From NCBI GenBank assembly GCA_007570785.1, contig ML664175.1, positions 11,075,441 to 11,139,440 on the forward strand: a stretch of DNA of 64,000 bases. The letters are read 5' to 3'. This stretch comes from Antilocapra americana (taxonomy: Eukaryota > Chordata > Mammalia > Artiodactyla > Antilocapridae). The first letter of the stretch is position 1; every line of letters starts with the position of its first letter. Positions 45,953 through 55,282 of this stretch are shown in pieces. Below the pieces are notes generated by a model that searched no databases, had not been told where the DNA came from, and worked only from the letters and a program-made list of their open reading frames with translations. The position numbers were made by a program, and so were the translations under genes.

Positions 45953-46032
<80 letters not shown>
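45337..46032. repeat. CA-rich compound minisatellite, about 700 bp
   Basis: Starts with about 19 CA units (45337-45375), then about twenty blocks of CCCTCT(A/G)C followed by variable (AC)n, and ends with roughly 36 uninterrupted CA units (45960-46032). Short unique inserts at 45383-45418 and 45872-45902 ('ctgaaaat.aacaccgccct' type) match the sequence directly after the array at 46033-46060. One base is N (45512). The 285-codon frame across it encodes only His/Thr/Pro/Ser low complexity and is not a gene. Confidence 0.97.
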
Positions 46033-46034
<2 letters not shown>

Positions 46035-46566
46035 CTTCTGAAAATGAACACCGCCCTGTGGGCCCACTGGAGCCAAAGAGCCTGTGTTCTCCTTTTCTGC
46101 GCCCCGTTTCTTATTTGTAGAAAAAGGCTTCTGCCTCCTAGACCTTCTCTGAGTTCCGAAGGGCAGTTTTACTAATTAGGGAAGTGAGGAAATGCAGAGA
46201 CAAAGCAAAAGCAATCAAAAAACAATAGCAGAGTGATAGAAACAGAGTTCTAGCTTCTCCTCAAGGATTATACACAGTGTTTTTAGTTCTTCTGCAGGAG
46301 CTGAGGCCCCTAAGCAGGAGGAGGATGGTAACTTCAGGCCGAGCACAAGACTCTTGGAGCACCATGCAGTCAGAAGTCATATACCCTGCAGCCTTGACCC
46401 CACATTTTGCCCTAAAATCCTTCTGAGAACCACCTGGGGAGTTCAGGTCTCTTGAGCATAAGCTACCTGCTTTCCTTGTTTGGCTCTTTCTCTGCTCCAA
46501 ACTTTGATGTTTAGGTTTGTTTGGCTTCACTGTGCATCAGGCACACAAGCTGGCATTTAGCAGCAC
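46033..46566 (+). mobile_element. Second LTR-like element, related to 42500-43598
   Basis: Shares with the first copy 'cttatttgtag.aaaaggctt', 'ccgaagggcag', 'cttctcctcaaggattata', 'ggaggatggtaacttcaggc' and an end of similar form ('atttagcagca'). 'aattcaggtctcttgagcat'-type phrasing near 46438-46460 is typical of retroviral LTR U3/R. No coding sequence. Its left edge merges into the minisatellite, whose inserts derive from it or share its flank. Confidence 0.55.
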
Positions 46567-46639
46567 CTCCAACTCATACTGTACCCCTATCATAATACTA
46601 CAATTAATAAAAGACCTATAAACAATGTCACATGTAAAC

Positions 46640-46890
46640 CATTTTCAAAAACTCTTATTTTAGCAAATACAACCTAATTGAATATTAAGAAAAGTATTTA
46701 CATCATAACCAAGTAGGTTTCATCCTGGAAGTGTAAGAACTATCCAAAATTAGCAAGGATGATCCCAAAGTACTATTTTAATAGTTTAAAGCAGCAACAA
46801 ATGATATTCTCAATGCAAACTGAAAGGGCATTTGGTAAAATTCAACCATTGCTAATTAAAAAAAGAAATGAGGCTAGAAAACCTGGACCT
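46640..46890 (+). pseudogene. Old L1 ORF2 RT fragment
   Basis: 'aaccaagtaggtttcatcct', 'caatgcaaactgaaagggca' and 'ttggtaaaattcaaccattg' correspond to consecutive RT motifs of L1 ORF2 (G-F-I-P; A-F-D-K-I-Q region) in sense. Frame broken. Confidence 0.55.
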
Positions 46891-46895
46891 AGTCT

Positions 46896-47008
46896 ACTTT
46901 TTTTTTTTTTAACTTTCTTTATTGTGTTGGTTTTGCCATACAATGACATGAAACCGCCATGGGTTTACATATGCTCCCCCTCCAAAACCCCCCTCCCTCC
47001 TCCCTCCC
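46896..47008 (-). mobile_element. Short L1 3'-UTR copy, antisense
   Basis: A poly-T run (46896-46910) is followed by 'ttggttttgccatacaatga', 'gggtttacatatgctccccc' and a C-rich tract (46988-47008). It ends inside the 3' UTR. It is the same 3' end as the copies at 48266 and 52274. Confidence 0.85.
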
Positions 47009-47447
47009 GATTTAATATTTGTTTTATAAGAGGAGAAAACTACAATTTTCCCTATAGCTAGAGATTTGAAAATCAAAAGGTTTTTTTTTCCTTTTTAAAG
47101 TTTATAAGAACTTCTTGCCCAGCAAACCTGATTTCTGAGATAAAAAAAGGTTTGAGACTGAACTCAAGTAGCATTCTTGCCCAATCAGAACACATTCATA
47201 GCCATATTGGCCTTCAGAAGTGTTAGGTTAGTTGACTAGTCATATTTCTAAACAGTTTTCATCAAATGAGAATTTCTAATTGTACTTAAAAAGTACCCAC
47301 TTCTGGTATCCCAGTCAAAATTACATCAGATGAAACATTTAGTGGTTCAAGATTTACACTTGATTTAAGAGTACATTTAAAAATCATCTCACCTGTAGGA
47401 ATTTCAGGGCCCAGTCAGTCATACTATTTTTAACTTAGAGATATGGG
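47009..47447. other. Unassigned DNA, no gene seen
   Basis: No recognised feature apart from a T9 run at about 47082-47090. Confidence 0.3.
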
Positions 47448-47648
47448 TGCTAGAGGTAAAGAACCCACCTGCCAATGCAGGAGACTTAAGAAACACAGTT
47501 TCAATCCCTGGGTCAGGAAGATCTCCTAGAGAAGGAAATGGCAAGACACTCCAATATTATTGCCTGGAGAATCCCATGGACAGAGGAGCCTGGTGGGCTA
47601 CAGTCCATGGGGTCACAAAGAGTCGGAAATGACTGAAGTGACTTAGGC
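47448..47648 (+). mobile_element. Bov-tA SINE
   Basis: 'gctagaggtaaagaacccac', 'gtttcaatccctgggtcagg', 'agaaggaaatggcaagacac' and 'gtcggaaatgactgaagtga'. Near-full unit. Confidence 0.92.
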
Positions 47649-47721
47649 CATGTGCAATTCTATATAACTAGTAATTCAGCTTCTCACTCTTACTTCTGGA
47701 GTGTTTTGGGGCCGTATTTAT

Positions 47722-47848
47722 TGTTTAGTGGCTAAGTTGTGTCTACTCTTTGTGACCCCATGGACCGCAGCATGCGAGGCCCCTCTGTCCTCCACTATCT
47801 CCCAGAGTTTTCTCAGATTCATGTCCATTGAGTCAGTGATGCTGGGCC
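47722..47848 (-). mobile_element. BovB 3'-end fragment
   Basis: The plus strand reads 'agttgtgtctactctttgtg', 'gcatgcgaggcccctctgtc', 'ctccactatctcccagagtt' and 'tgtccattgagtcagtgatg', the antisense of the BovB C-terminal/3' end. 5' truncated at about 47848. Confidence 0.8.
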
Positions 47849-48262
47849 ATATAACAATCATCTTTTAGATTTTGAAAGACGGTTTCAGTATTAATGCAGT
47901 AGCTCTTTAGTAGAATTCTATCACTATATTCTATTTGATAAACCCAAGGATATCATTTCAACTACTTAACAATCACTGGGTAGAAGGCATAGACCAGCTA
48001 ACACAGATGGCCACCCTATCAGAAAGGGTACCCAGTAACCTACACTGATGCCAATGAGTTGAGGGGTAAATTGGCTGCTTCTCAAGCCTAGATTGGTCCC
48101 TACAGGCCCCAGTTCCTTGTTGTCTGTGGAGCAACTGAACACTTGGTTTGAACTACAGTCTCTTGCATTCATTTATTCTCATAGCTTCATTAAAAAGCTT
48201 CACACTCAGAACTCCATTCCTGATTGCTCTGTTTTACTTTTAACAGTTGTGCCATTTCCATT
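47849..48262. other. Unassigned DNA, no gene seen
   Basis: No recognised feature. Overlapping 61- and 68-codon frames are unsupported. Confidence 0.3.
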
Positions 48263-48265
48263 ATG

Positions 48266-49165
48266 TTTTTTTTATTAGTTTAGCCATACAATGACATGAT
48301 ATCGCCATGGGTTTACATATGCTCCCCCTCCAGAACCCCTCTCCCTCCTCCCTCCCTCCTCCCTCCCCCAGGGAAATCTCGTTGCACCAGCCCCAAGCAT
48401 CAATCCTGGACTGGTGATTGATTACACATATGATAATTAATATGTTTCAATGCCATTCTCCCATATCATCCCACCCTTGCCCTCATCCACAGAGTCCACA
48501 AGTCTATTCTATACATCTGCGTTCCTTTTGCTGTCTCGCATGCTGGGTTCTCATTACCGTCTTTCTAAATTCCATATATATGCGTTAGTATACTGTATTG
48601 TTGTTTTTCCTTCTGGCTTACTTGGCTCTGGATAATGGGCTCCAGTTTCGTCCACCTGAGTAGAACTGATTCAAATGAATTTTTTTTTAATGCTGAGTAA
48701 TATTCCATTGTGTATATGTACCACAGCTTTCTTATCCATTCGTCAGTTGATGGGCATCTAGGTTGCTTCCATGTCCTGGCTATTGTAAACAATGCGGCGA
48801 TGAACATTGGGGTACATGTGTCTCTTTCAATTCTGGTTTCCTCGGTGTATATGCCCAGCAGTGGGATTGCTGGGTCATATGGTAGGTCTATTTGCAGTTT
48901 TTTAAGGAATCTCCACACTGTTTTCCATAGTGGCTGTACTAGTTTGCATTCCCACCAACAGTGTAAGAGAGTTCCCTTTTCTCCACATCCTCTCCAGCAT
49001 TTATTGCTTGTAGATTTTTGGATTGCAGCCATTCTGACTGGTGTAAAGTGATACCTCATTGTGGTTTTGATTTGCAATTCTCTGATAATGAGTGATGTTG
49101 AGCATCTTTTCATGTGTTTGTTAGCCATTTTTATGTCTTCTTTGGAGAAATGTCTGTTAAGTTCA
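48266..49165 (-). mobile_element. L1 3' end, 5' truncated, young-looking
   Basis: A minus-strand L1: poly-T at 48266-48273 is the A-tail, 48274-48564 is 3' UTR with a G-rich tract (C-rich on plus, 48336-48369), and 48565-49128 is the uninterrupted C-terminal ORF2. Homology stops near 49165. I find no matching target repeat on the two sides. Confidence 0.95.
48565..49128 (-). pseudogene. L1 ORF2p C-terminal remnant, open
   Basis: 187 codons corresponding to the C-terminus of L1 ORF2p: '[16 protein letters not shown]', the Cys-containing segment '[15 protein letters not shown]', '[11 protein letters not shown]' and the ending '[10 protein letters not shown]'. The native stop is at 48565-48567. 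The frame has no stop or frameshift, consistent with a recent insertion. The endonuclease and RT domains are absent, so it is not functional alone. Confidence 0.92.
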
Positions 49166-49735
49166 ACACATCTTCACCTCTTTTTCTCCTGACTCCACTG
49201 TTCATATCCATATCATCATTCTCAGTCAGTTAAGCTTGAGGTCTATGAGTAAATATCTATCGGGGATGGCCAATATCAGGAAAACTGACTTGAGGGGTCC
49301 TCAGGAAGTTGTAGAGCCAGGGAGACAGAACAACTGTATCAACTTTGTCTCACAATAGTTATCAGGGCAAGAAACAGAATAGGCTGTCAGGCAACAAGGA
49401 GCCAAGAGTCAATGAGCCAGTCCCAAGATGAAAGAGGGAGATAAGAAATCTAACTCTTGAAGTTCTAGGTAGTGACTCAAGGCTGGTGATCATGTCCCCA
49501 AGTGCATGTGGAGCTTGGATGTAGGGATCCAAGAGAATGACCTGGCTATTAGCACTTGAAAAAAAGTTTAAAGGAACAACATGAATACTACAGTATAGTT
49601 TACCTTTGGAGGCTTACTGGGTCCTCACACAACACAAGGCTTGCTAAAACCCATGAACCTTAGAGGTGACTACTCTCTAGATCTGCACTTGAATGGCATA
49701 TGGGCAGACTTATAGAATCCAGAGGGGCTAAAGAT
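49166..49735. other. Unassigned DNA, no gene seen
   Basis: No recognised repeat or gene in about 570 bases. Confidence 0.3.
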
Positions 49736-49777
49736 GGGCTTCCCTGGTGGCTCAGATGGCAGAGTCTTCCTGCAATG
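49736..49777 (+). mobile_element. Bov-tA SINE head only
   Basis: 'gggcttccctggtggctcag' plus about 20 bases ('atggcagagtcttcctgca') match the tRNA-like start of Bov-tA. Homology ends before the B box and the following sequence is MIR. Confidence 0.6.
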
Positions 49778-49779
49778 AG

Positions 49780-49900
49780 CACAAACCTGCACTTATAAAT
49801 CTTAGCTCTGCTACTTAATAGCTGTATGGCCTGGACAGTTCATTAAGTCTCTGAGACTCAATTTTATCTTTATGATTAAAAATGGGATACTGCATACACA
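49780..49900 (+). mobile_element. MIR SINE
   Basis: 'aaatcttagctctgctactt', 'aatagctgtatggcctggac' and 'gtctctgagactcaatttta' are the MIR core in sense. Confidence 0.65.
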
Positions 49901-49944
49901 AAAGTACATAACTGGTATTTCATACATGATTATTGTTATTGTTT

Positions 49945-50115
49945 ATGACAGAGGTATGTGACTTTGGGCAACTGATTTAACCTTTTTTTGGACTCAATTT
50001 CTTCATCTAAAAAAACAGATATTATGGCACCCTTCTCACAGTTATGACAAGAGTTATATTGAGATAATATATGTAAAGCTCTTAGTATTTTCTACATGCT
50101 AGGCACTGCTAGGCA
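49945..50115 (+). mobile_element. Second MIR SINE
   Basis: 'gtatgtgactttgggcaact', 'ggactcaatttcttcatcta', 'gagataatatatgtaaagct' and 'gctaggcactgct' follow the MIR core and tail in sense, 45 bases after the first MIR and in the same direction. Confidence 0.6.
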
Positions 50116-50171
50116 CTGCTCTATTTAAGTATTTTCTGGTTCTTAATTTCAATTTAATTGAAAATTAAAAA

Positions 50172-51208
50172 TTCTGTGGCAAATTCTGAAGGAGACGGGG
50201 ATACCAGACCACCTGACCTGCCTCTTGAGAAACCTGTATGCAGGTCAGGAAGCAACAGTTAGAACTGGACAGGGGACAACAGGCTGGTTCCAAATACGAA
50301 AAGGAGTACATCAAGGCTGTATAGTGTCACCCTGCTTATTTAACTTATATGCAGAGTACATCATGAGAAAGGCTGGGCTGGAGGAAGCAAAAGGTGGGAT
50401 CAAGATTTCTGGGAGAAATATCAATAACCTCAGATATGCAGATGACACCATCCTTCTGGAAGAAAGTGAAGAGGAACTAAAGAGCCTCTTGATGAAAGTG
50501 AAAGAGGAGAGTGAAAAAGTTGGCTTAAAGCTCAACATTCAGAAAACTAAGATCATGGCATCTGGTCCCATCATTTCATGGCAAATAGATGGGGAAACAG
50601 TGGAAACAGTGGCTGACTTTATTCTTCTGGGCTCCAAAATCACTGCAGATGGTGACTGCAGCCATGAAATCAAAAGATGCTTACTCCTTAGAAGGAAAGT
50701 TATGAACAACCTAGACAGCATATTAAAAAGCAGAGACATTACTATGTCAACAAACGTCCGTCTAGCCAAGGCTATGGTTTTTCCAGTAGTCATGTATGCA
50801 TGTGAGAGTTGGACTATAAAGAAAGCTGAGCGCTGAAGAATTGATGCTTTTGAACTGTGGTGTTGGAGAAGACTCTTGAGACTACCTTGGACTGTAAAGA
50901 GATCCAACCAGCCCATCCTAAAGGAGATCAGTCCTGGGTGTTCATTGGAAGGACTGATGTTGAAGCTGAAACTCCAATACTTTGGCCACCTGATGCGAAG
51001 AGCTGACTCACTGGAAAAGACCCTGATGCTGGGAAAGATTGAGGGCAGGAGGAGAAGGGGACAACAGAGGATGAGATGGTTGGATGGCATCACTGACTCG
51101 ATGAACATGGGTTTGGGTGGAATCTGGGAGTTGGTGATGGACAGGGAGGCCTGGTGTGCTGCGGTTCATGGGGTTGCAAAGAGTCAGACTGAGCTACTGA
51201 ACTGAAAT
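50172..51208 (+). mobile_element. BovB LINE, 5' truncated, best preserved copy
   Basis: Starts at 'ctgtggcaaattctgaagga' inside RT and runs to the 3' end ('gagtcagactgagctactga'). It is the least decayed BovB in the window, with one long frame to 50836 and, after a TGA, the C-terminal segment open at 50876-51205. No clear target repeat. Confidence 0.95.
50225..50836 (+). pseudogene. BovB reverse-transcriptase remnant with YADD
   Basis: 203 codons covering the RT palm and thumb: 'RNLYAGQEATVRTGQ', 'GVHQGCIVSPCLFN', 'NNLRYADDTILLEESEE' (intact catalytic YADD), 'KTKIMASGPIISWQ' and 'MVFPVVMYACESWTIKKAE'. It stops at TGA 50834-50836, where other data imply an ancestral CGA Arg codon. The endonuclease and N-terminal RT motifs are missing through 5' truncation, so the copy cannot act autonomously. 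Confidence 0.88.
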
Positions 51209-51830
51209 GAATTTCAGTTTGGTATTTGAGTTCTTTATTTTGAATTAAGAGTTCACTTATACCCTTCACTCAGCTTTCTCCAATACTGACATCTTATATA
51301 ATCACAATACAATGATGAAAACATCACGAAACTACTACTAGTTAGTAGTAATTACTAACAGTACTAGTTACTGTTTAATAAAGAACTATTAAGTAAACCT
51401 CCGACCTTGTTTGAACTCGTTTTCCCACCAATATCCTTTTTTTCCTGGTCTAATTCAGTATCTGACATTGCAGTTTTTGACACGTCTTCATCTCCTCCAG
51501 TGTCTAAAAGTTCAGTCTTTCACATCACTTTGATGACTACTAGCCAGTCATTCTTAAAATGCCTTTCCAATGGAATGTCTTATGATTCTTTAGGATTTAG
51601 ACTGAGATTATGTATATTTGACAAAAATAGCACAGAAGTGGTATTGGATTATTCTCAGTGCATGATACCAGAGGTAAAGAAAGTTGCTGTGTCTTATAAT
51701 TTATGAGATTAATCTTGATTAATTACTTGGTAAAGGTGGTGTCCAGTTTACTCCATTATGAAGCTATAGCTTTTCCCTTTATGATGAGTTGTCTAATAGG
51801 AAGTTGTTTTAAGACTGCATGTATATTATG
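51209..51830. other. Unassigned DNA with two adjacent hairpins
   Basis: A 99-codon frame (51407-51706) has no domain. The hairpins are listed separately. Confidence 0.35.
51333..51375. repeat. Two adjacent short inverted repeats
   Basis: TACTACTA/TAGTAGTA with a 2-base centre (51333-51350), then AACAGTA/TACTGTT with a 5-base loop (51357-51375). Both are perfect. 'ctagt' or 'actagt' recurs at both centres. Confidence 0.85.
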
Positions 51831-52033
51831 TGTCACTCGCTGTGTCGTGTCCAACCCTTTGCAGCACTATGGATATGGACTGTAGCTCGCCAGGTTCCTC
51901 TGTCCATGGGATTCCCGGGAAAGAATACTGGAGTGGGTTGCCATTTCCTTCTCCAGGGGATCTTCCCGACTCAGGGATCAAACCTGTCTCCCTCATTTCA
52001 GGCAGATTCTTTCTGAGCAACCAAGGAAACCCC
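51831..52033 (-). mobile_element. Bov-tA SINE
   Basis: The plus strand reads 'ctgtgtcgtgtccaaccctt', 'aagaatactggagtgggttg', 'cttcccgactcagggatcaa' and 'gagcaaccaaggaaacc'. Contains an 8-base duplication near 51870 ('tatggatatgg'). Confidence 0.93.
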
Positions 52034-52273
52034 TATTTGTTATTAAACTTTTCACCCACTAATTTTAGCAATTATTAATGGTTCTTGCTAGTAATAACTA
52101 TTACTATGGTGTTCTCTTAATGGTGATGTTGTATTTCCATTATTCCTTCTTTTATTAATTAGAATTATACTGTAAGAAGATATGTTTCTTATCCCTTATT
52201 CAATTGTTTATATCTGTTGGATTCAAGGTTTTATTATCATTATTCTATATTTTGTTCAGATGATCCCAGTTTT

Positions 52274-52489
52274 TTTTTTTTATTGTTTTTGCCATACATT
52301 GTCATGATATCACCATGGGTTTACATATGCTTCCCCTCTGGAACCCCCCTCCCTCCTCCCTCCCCCCAGGGAAATCTCGCTGTACCAGCCCCGAGCATCA
52401 ATCCTGGGCTGGCAATTGATTAGACACATGACAATTAACATGCTTCAATGCCCTTCTCCCATATCATGCTTCAATGCCCTTCTCCCATA
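52274..52489 (-). mobile_element. L1 3'-UTR insertion with perfect 18-bp target repeat
   Basis: Antisense L1 3' UTR: A-tail (poly-T up to about 52280), 'gtttttgccatacattgtca', C-rich tract (52344-52367), then 'ccgagcatcaatcctgggct'. TCAGATGATCCCAGTTTT occurs at 52256-52273 and 52490-52507, with no mismatch. The identical flanks and short 5'-truncated body indicate a recent endonuclease-dependent insertion. Confidence 0.96.
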
Positions 52490-52492
52490 TCA
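52441..52492. repeat. 26-bp exact tandem duplication
   Basis: A 26-base unit beginning 'tgcttcaatgcccttctccc' is present twice, head to tail, at 52441-52466 and 52467-52492. It lies at the truncated 5' end of the L1 insertion and runs 2-3 bases into the right target repeat. Confidence 0.97.
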
Positions 52493-52507
52493 GATGATCC
52501 CAGTTTT

Positions 52508-53189
52508 GACTACTAGAGGTTCCTCCAAGTTGACTCCAGTGTTTATACAAACAGTCATGATTTTTTAAACTGTGTCCCATCCATTATGGTTTGAAAAGAT
52601 TTAAGCTCATGCTGTGTATTTCTGCCCTAGCCCCAGAGTCAACCAAGGAGTTTTGCCTTCTTTTATTGGAGAATGGTATTTAGAAACCAAGATTTGGGTG
52701 CTAGGTGTGCTGGTTGCTACTGGGGTGTCATTCTACAAGCTTTTGGATGAATATGTACTCACACATATAAATGTCTTTTATTTTTAATTATTTAAGATAG
52801 ATTTTGTTTTCTTAAGATATTTTCAGACGAGACACAGACCATGGATCATCAATTTACTTGTAATTCTACTTATTTATTGCTTCAGTAGGTACCATAATGT
52901 GCGTGCTATCTGACTCAGTAGCATTAACGCGTGAGAAAAAGAAAACGAAAAGGCTTTGCTCCCTCTAGTGGTAAAACTGAGTAACTGGTATTTCATAGCC
53001 TTCAGACAGAAGTTGAGAATATGAAAGAGAGAGCAGACAAGAAATATTTTAGGGATATTAACCAATAGGAGAACATGTGTAATCAGAAAGAATTAGGATA
53101 TGACTATCCTGTTGCACAAATGAACCTAAAGGGAGTAATTTATAGCTAATATTCAGCTGGGTTCTAGAGACCATAGTATAACCAACATT
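52508..53189. other. Unassigned DNA, no gene seen
   Basis: No recognised repeat or gene. A CpG-containing patch 'ttaacgcgtgag' lies at about 52924-52935. Confidence 0.3.
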
Positions 53190-53370
53190 TTACAAAAGGC
53201 ATTCACATAGATCATCTCTTTGGATCCTCACAATTCTGTGAGGCAGGTACAGCAGACTTGTCCTCACTTTTCACATAAGGAACCAGTCTCCAAGAGCTTA
53301 AATGGTATGCTTTACAAAGTAAAAGACAAATTGTTTCAGACAGAGCTGGGACTTGGATTTAATTTGTACA
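53190..53370 (-). mobile_element. MIR SINE, antisense
   Basis: 'ggatcctcacaattctgtga', 'ggcaggtacagcagacttgt', 'ttttcacataaggaaccagt' and 'agagctgggacttggattta' follow antisense MIR. Confidence 0.55.
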
Positions 53371-54600
53371 GCAAAGTAGTCTTGGTCTGTTTTGTCACTG
53401 CTGGCCCTCTGCTCTTTCTGCTAATGGATTTTAAAATGTTGAGTATTTCGTTACAATTGAAAAAATACAAAAGACACCAACCCCCAAAATATGGCCCCAT
53501 GATTTAAAGAGGAAAGAAAGGAAGGAAGGAAAGAAAACATCTTCCACATTTTGACTCTTGCAAACATTTTTAGCAGTTCATAAAAGTGAGAAAAAGACAA
53601 TCCTAACTATCAGAGAAGTTCTTTATCAAGTTAACACCTAGTTAAAAACAGGTAATGGAAGCTTTATAAATACGAAATCCAGACTCTCAATAAACTTCTT
53701 ACCACCAGATGTGGACTGAGATACGCACCAGTCTGGGAAGCTGGCCACCATAAACCCTCTGAGAGCCGTCCAGGAGTCATATAACCATCTCTAGCCAAGT
53801 GATCCTTGGTCTCTGTACTATTACCCTTCCTTTGGTGGAAGAGAGATATCACCATAAATCTACTCTTAACTGGAAGAATGCATTTTCTCATTTTTATCTA
53901 CACAGATTTGAAAATAGGGAAGAGATTGATCAATACATTCATTTTTCTGCAATCATCTGTGAGACCAAAACAGCCTTGGGGATGATGTATGACACATGGT
54001 GAATCCCTAAAAGCTTCTGCTCTCTGAGGGTTATTATGGAGACAACCATGGGAAGTAATAAAGTGGTGTCGTTTATTTAAAGTAAGGGCCTTCATCTCAT
54101 TTCTCCTGGTACTTCCTCTCCTTTTTCTAGTCCTAAAGTGCTGAATGGACAGTATGAAAGAAAAAAATGCTAATTTCAAGCTTTCAGGAATCCCATTTGG
54201 TCAGTTGATTCTAGAAAGGTAAAACCTATCAGGTATTTCACAAGTTGGTGTTAGGTTAGCTTTCAAATTGATGCCAGAATCAAAACTGGGGGCCTGTCAT
54301 TTTTATCCACGTAACAATGCAGGAATAAACAAAGACTCCCATTCCTACCCACTGAGGCTAACAATTCCAAGGAGAGCTGAGTTATTTGAACTGAAGTGAG
54401 CTGACTGTCTGCGGAAGTTCAATAGAGCTGTTTACATCTGAGGTACTGTGAAGTATAATTGCTAAATCTGGTTTAAAAAAATAACAAAATGTGCTGTGAA
54501 ATACATTCCCAAGTCTAGTTGAGAAAACAACAAACAAACCAACCTGATGAAAACATGCATCAGATACTCTCTGAGGTCAAGGCCATAAAGGGAACGTACA
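53371..54600. other. Unassigned DNA, no gene seen
   Basis: An A/G-rich short tract (GAAA/GGAA units) lies at 53510-53536. Frames up to 93 codons are unsupported. Confidence 0.3.
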
Positions 54601-55255
54601 GGTTCTATAAACTTCTCATTGTCTTTTTCCCTTGTCCTCAGCTAGCCAGTGAGGAGATGCAGAGCAGGCTCAGGCCAGCATCTGGCTAGTATCCAGGCAT
54701 GAGCCATAATGCTGTCCACCCACACACAGGTGCTGCCACAGGATGTCTGGTCACCGCATGGCACAACCCAAAGGACACGCTGGGAAGGGGGTGGGTATGC
54801 CATCTGGTCTATTGCACCCATGAGCACCATCCCCAGAGTGACACATGAAGCAGAGGAATCTTCATTTCCAGCCAGTTCAATGCAGCAGGGAACACAGAGA
54901 CCACAATATCACCCTGGCTCACCCATCCCCTGGAGGCTGGCAAGAAGCAGGAGGAAGAAGGGAGGATACCTTCAGTGCAAAGCTGCTTGAACCCTGCTGT
55001 CGATCTTGGAGAAATTAACTTCCAGGGCTAAACCATCTAAAAGCCAATATAAATGGGATGAGGGGAGCCCCTATGGGAGGGCCCCACCTTATAAAATACC
55101 GAGTAAATACACTGAGATGTCACACAGCAGTTCAGACCATCACTATATGGACCTTGCTTATGACCCTCCACCACCGTGCTCACCACCCTGTAGTACCAGT
55201 GTGACAACCTCATAAGCTCTCTCTTTCCGTTAAGTTCTGGGCACGAAGTGTATGT
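54601..55255. other. Unassigned GC-richer DNA
   Basis: Slightly higher G+C than its surroundings. Plus frames of 93 (54709-54990) and 69 codons (55006-55215) have no domain, and I see no splice pairing between them. Confidence 0.3.
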
Positions 55256-55282
55256 CTTGTATGTCTCATGAAGACATACAAG
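55256..55282. repeat. Perfect 11-bp inverted repeat, 5-base loop
   Basis: CTTGTATGTCT (55256-55266) and AGACATACAAG (55272-55282) are exact complements around 'catga'. No recognised repeat contains it. Confidence 0.9.

Noticed and set aside
45337..46032. CRISPR-like array
   Set aside because: Repeats are simple CA-rich units with variable lengths, without constant-length unique spacers, in a vertebrate genome.
45318..46175. 285-codon open frame
   Set aside because: It is the translation of the CA-rich array (His/Thr/Pro/Ser low complexity). The period-2 repeat simply lacks stop codons in this frame.
42500..46566. A complete endogenous provirus
   Set aside because: The two LTR-like copies do not flank any gag, pol or env-like sequence, and the interval is filled by unrelated repeats.
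50539..51108. 189-codon minus-strand frame
   Set aside because: It is the antisense of the BovB RT/C-terminal region; similar antisense frames occur on the BovB copies at 23182-23622, 36765-37043 and 56724-57260.
50130..51230. Target duplication for the BovB at 50172 ('aatttca.ttt')
   Set aside because: The left copy is about 20 bases away from the element edge, so it cannot be the insertion-site repeat.
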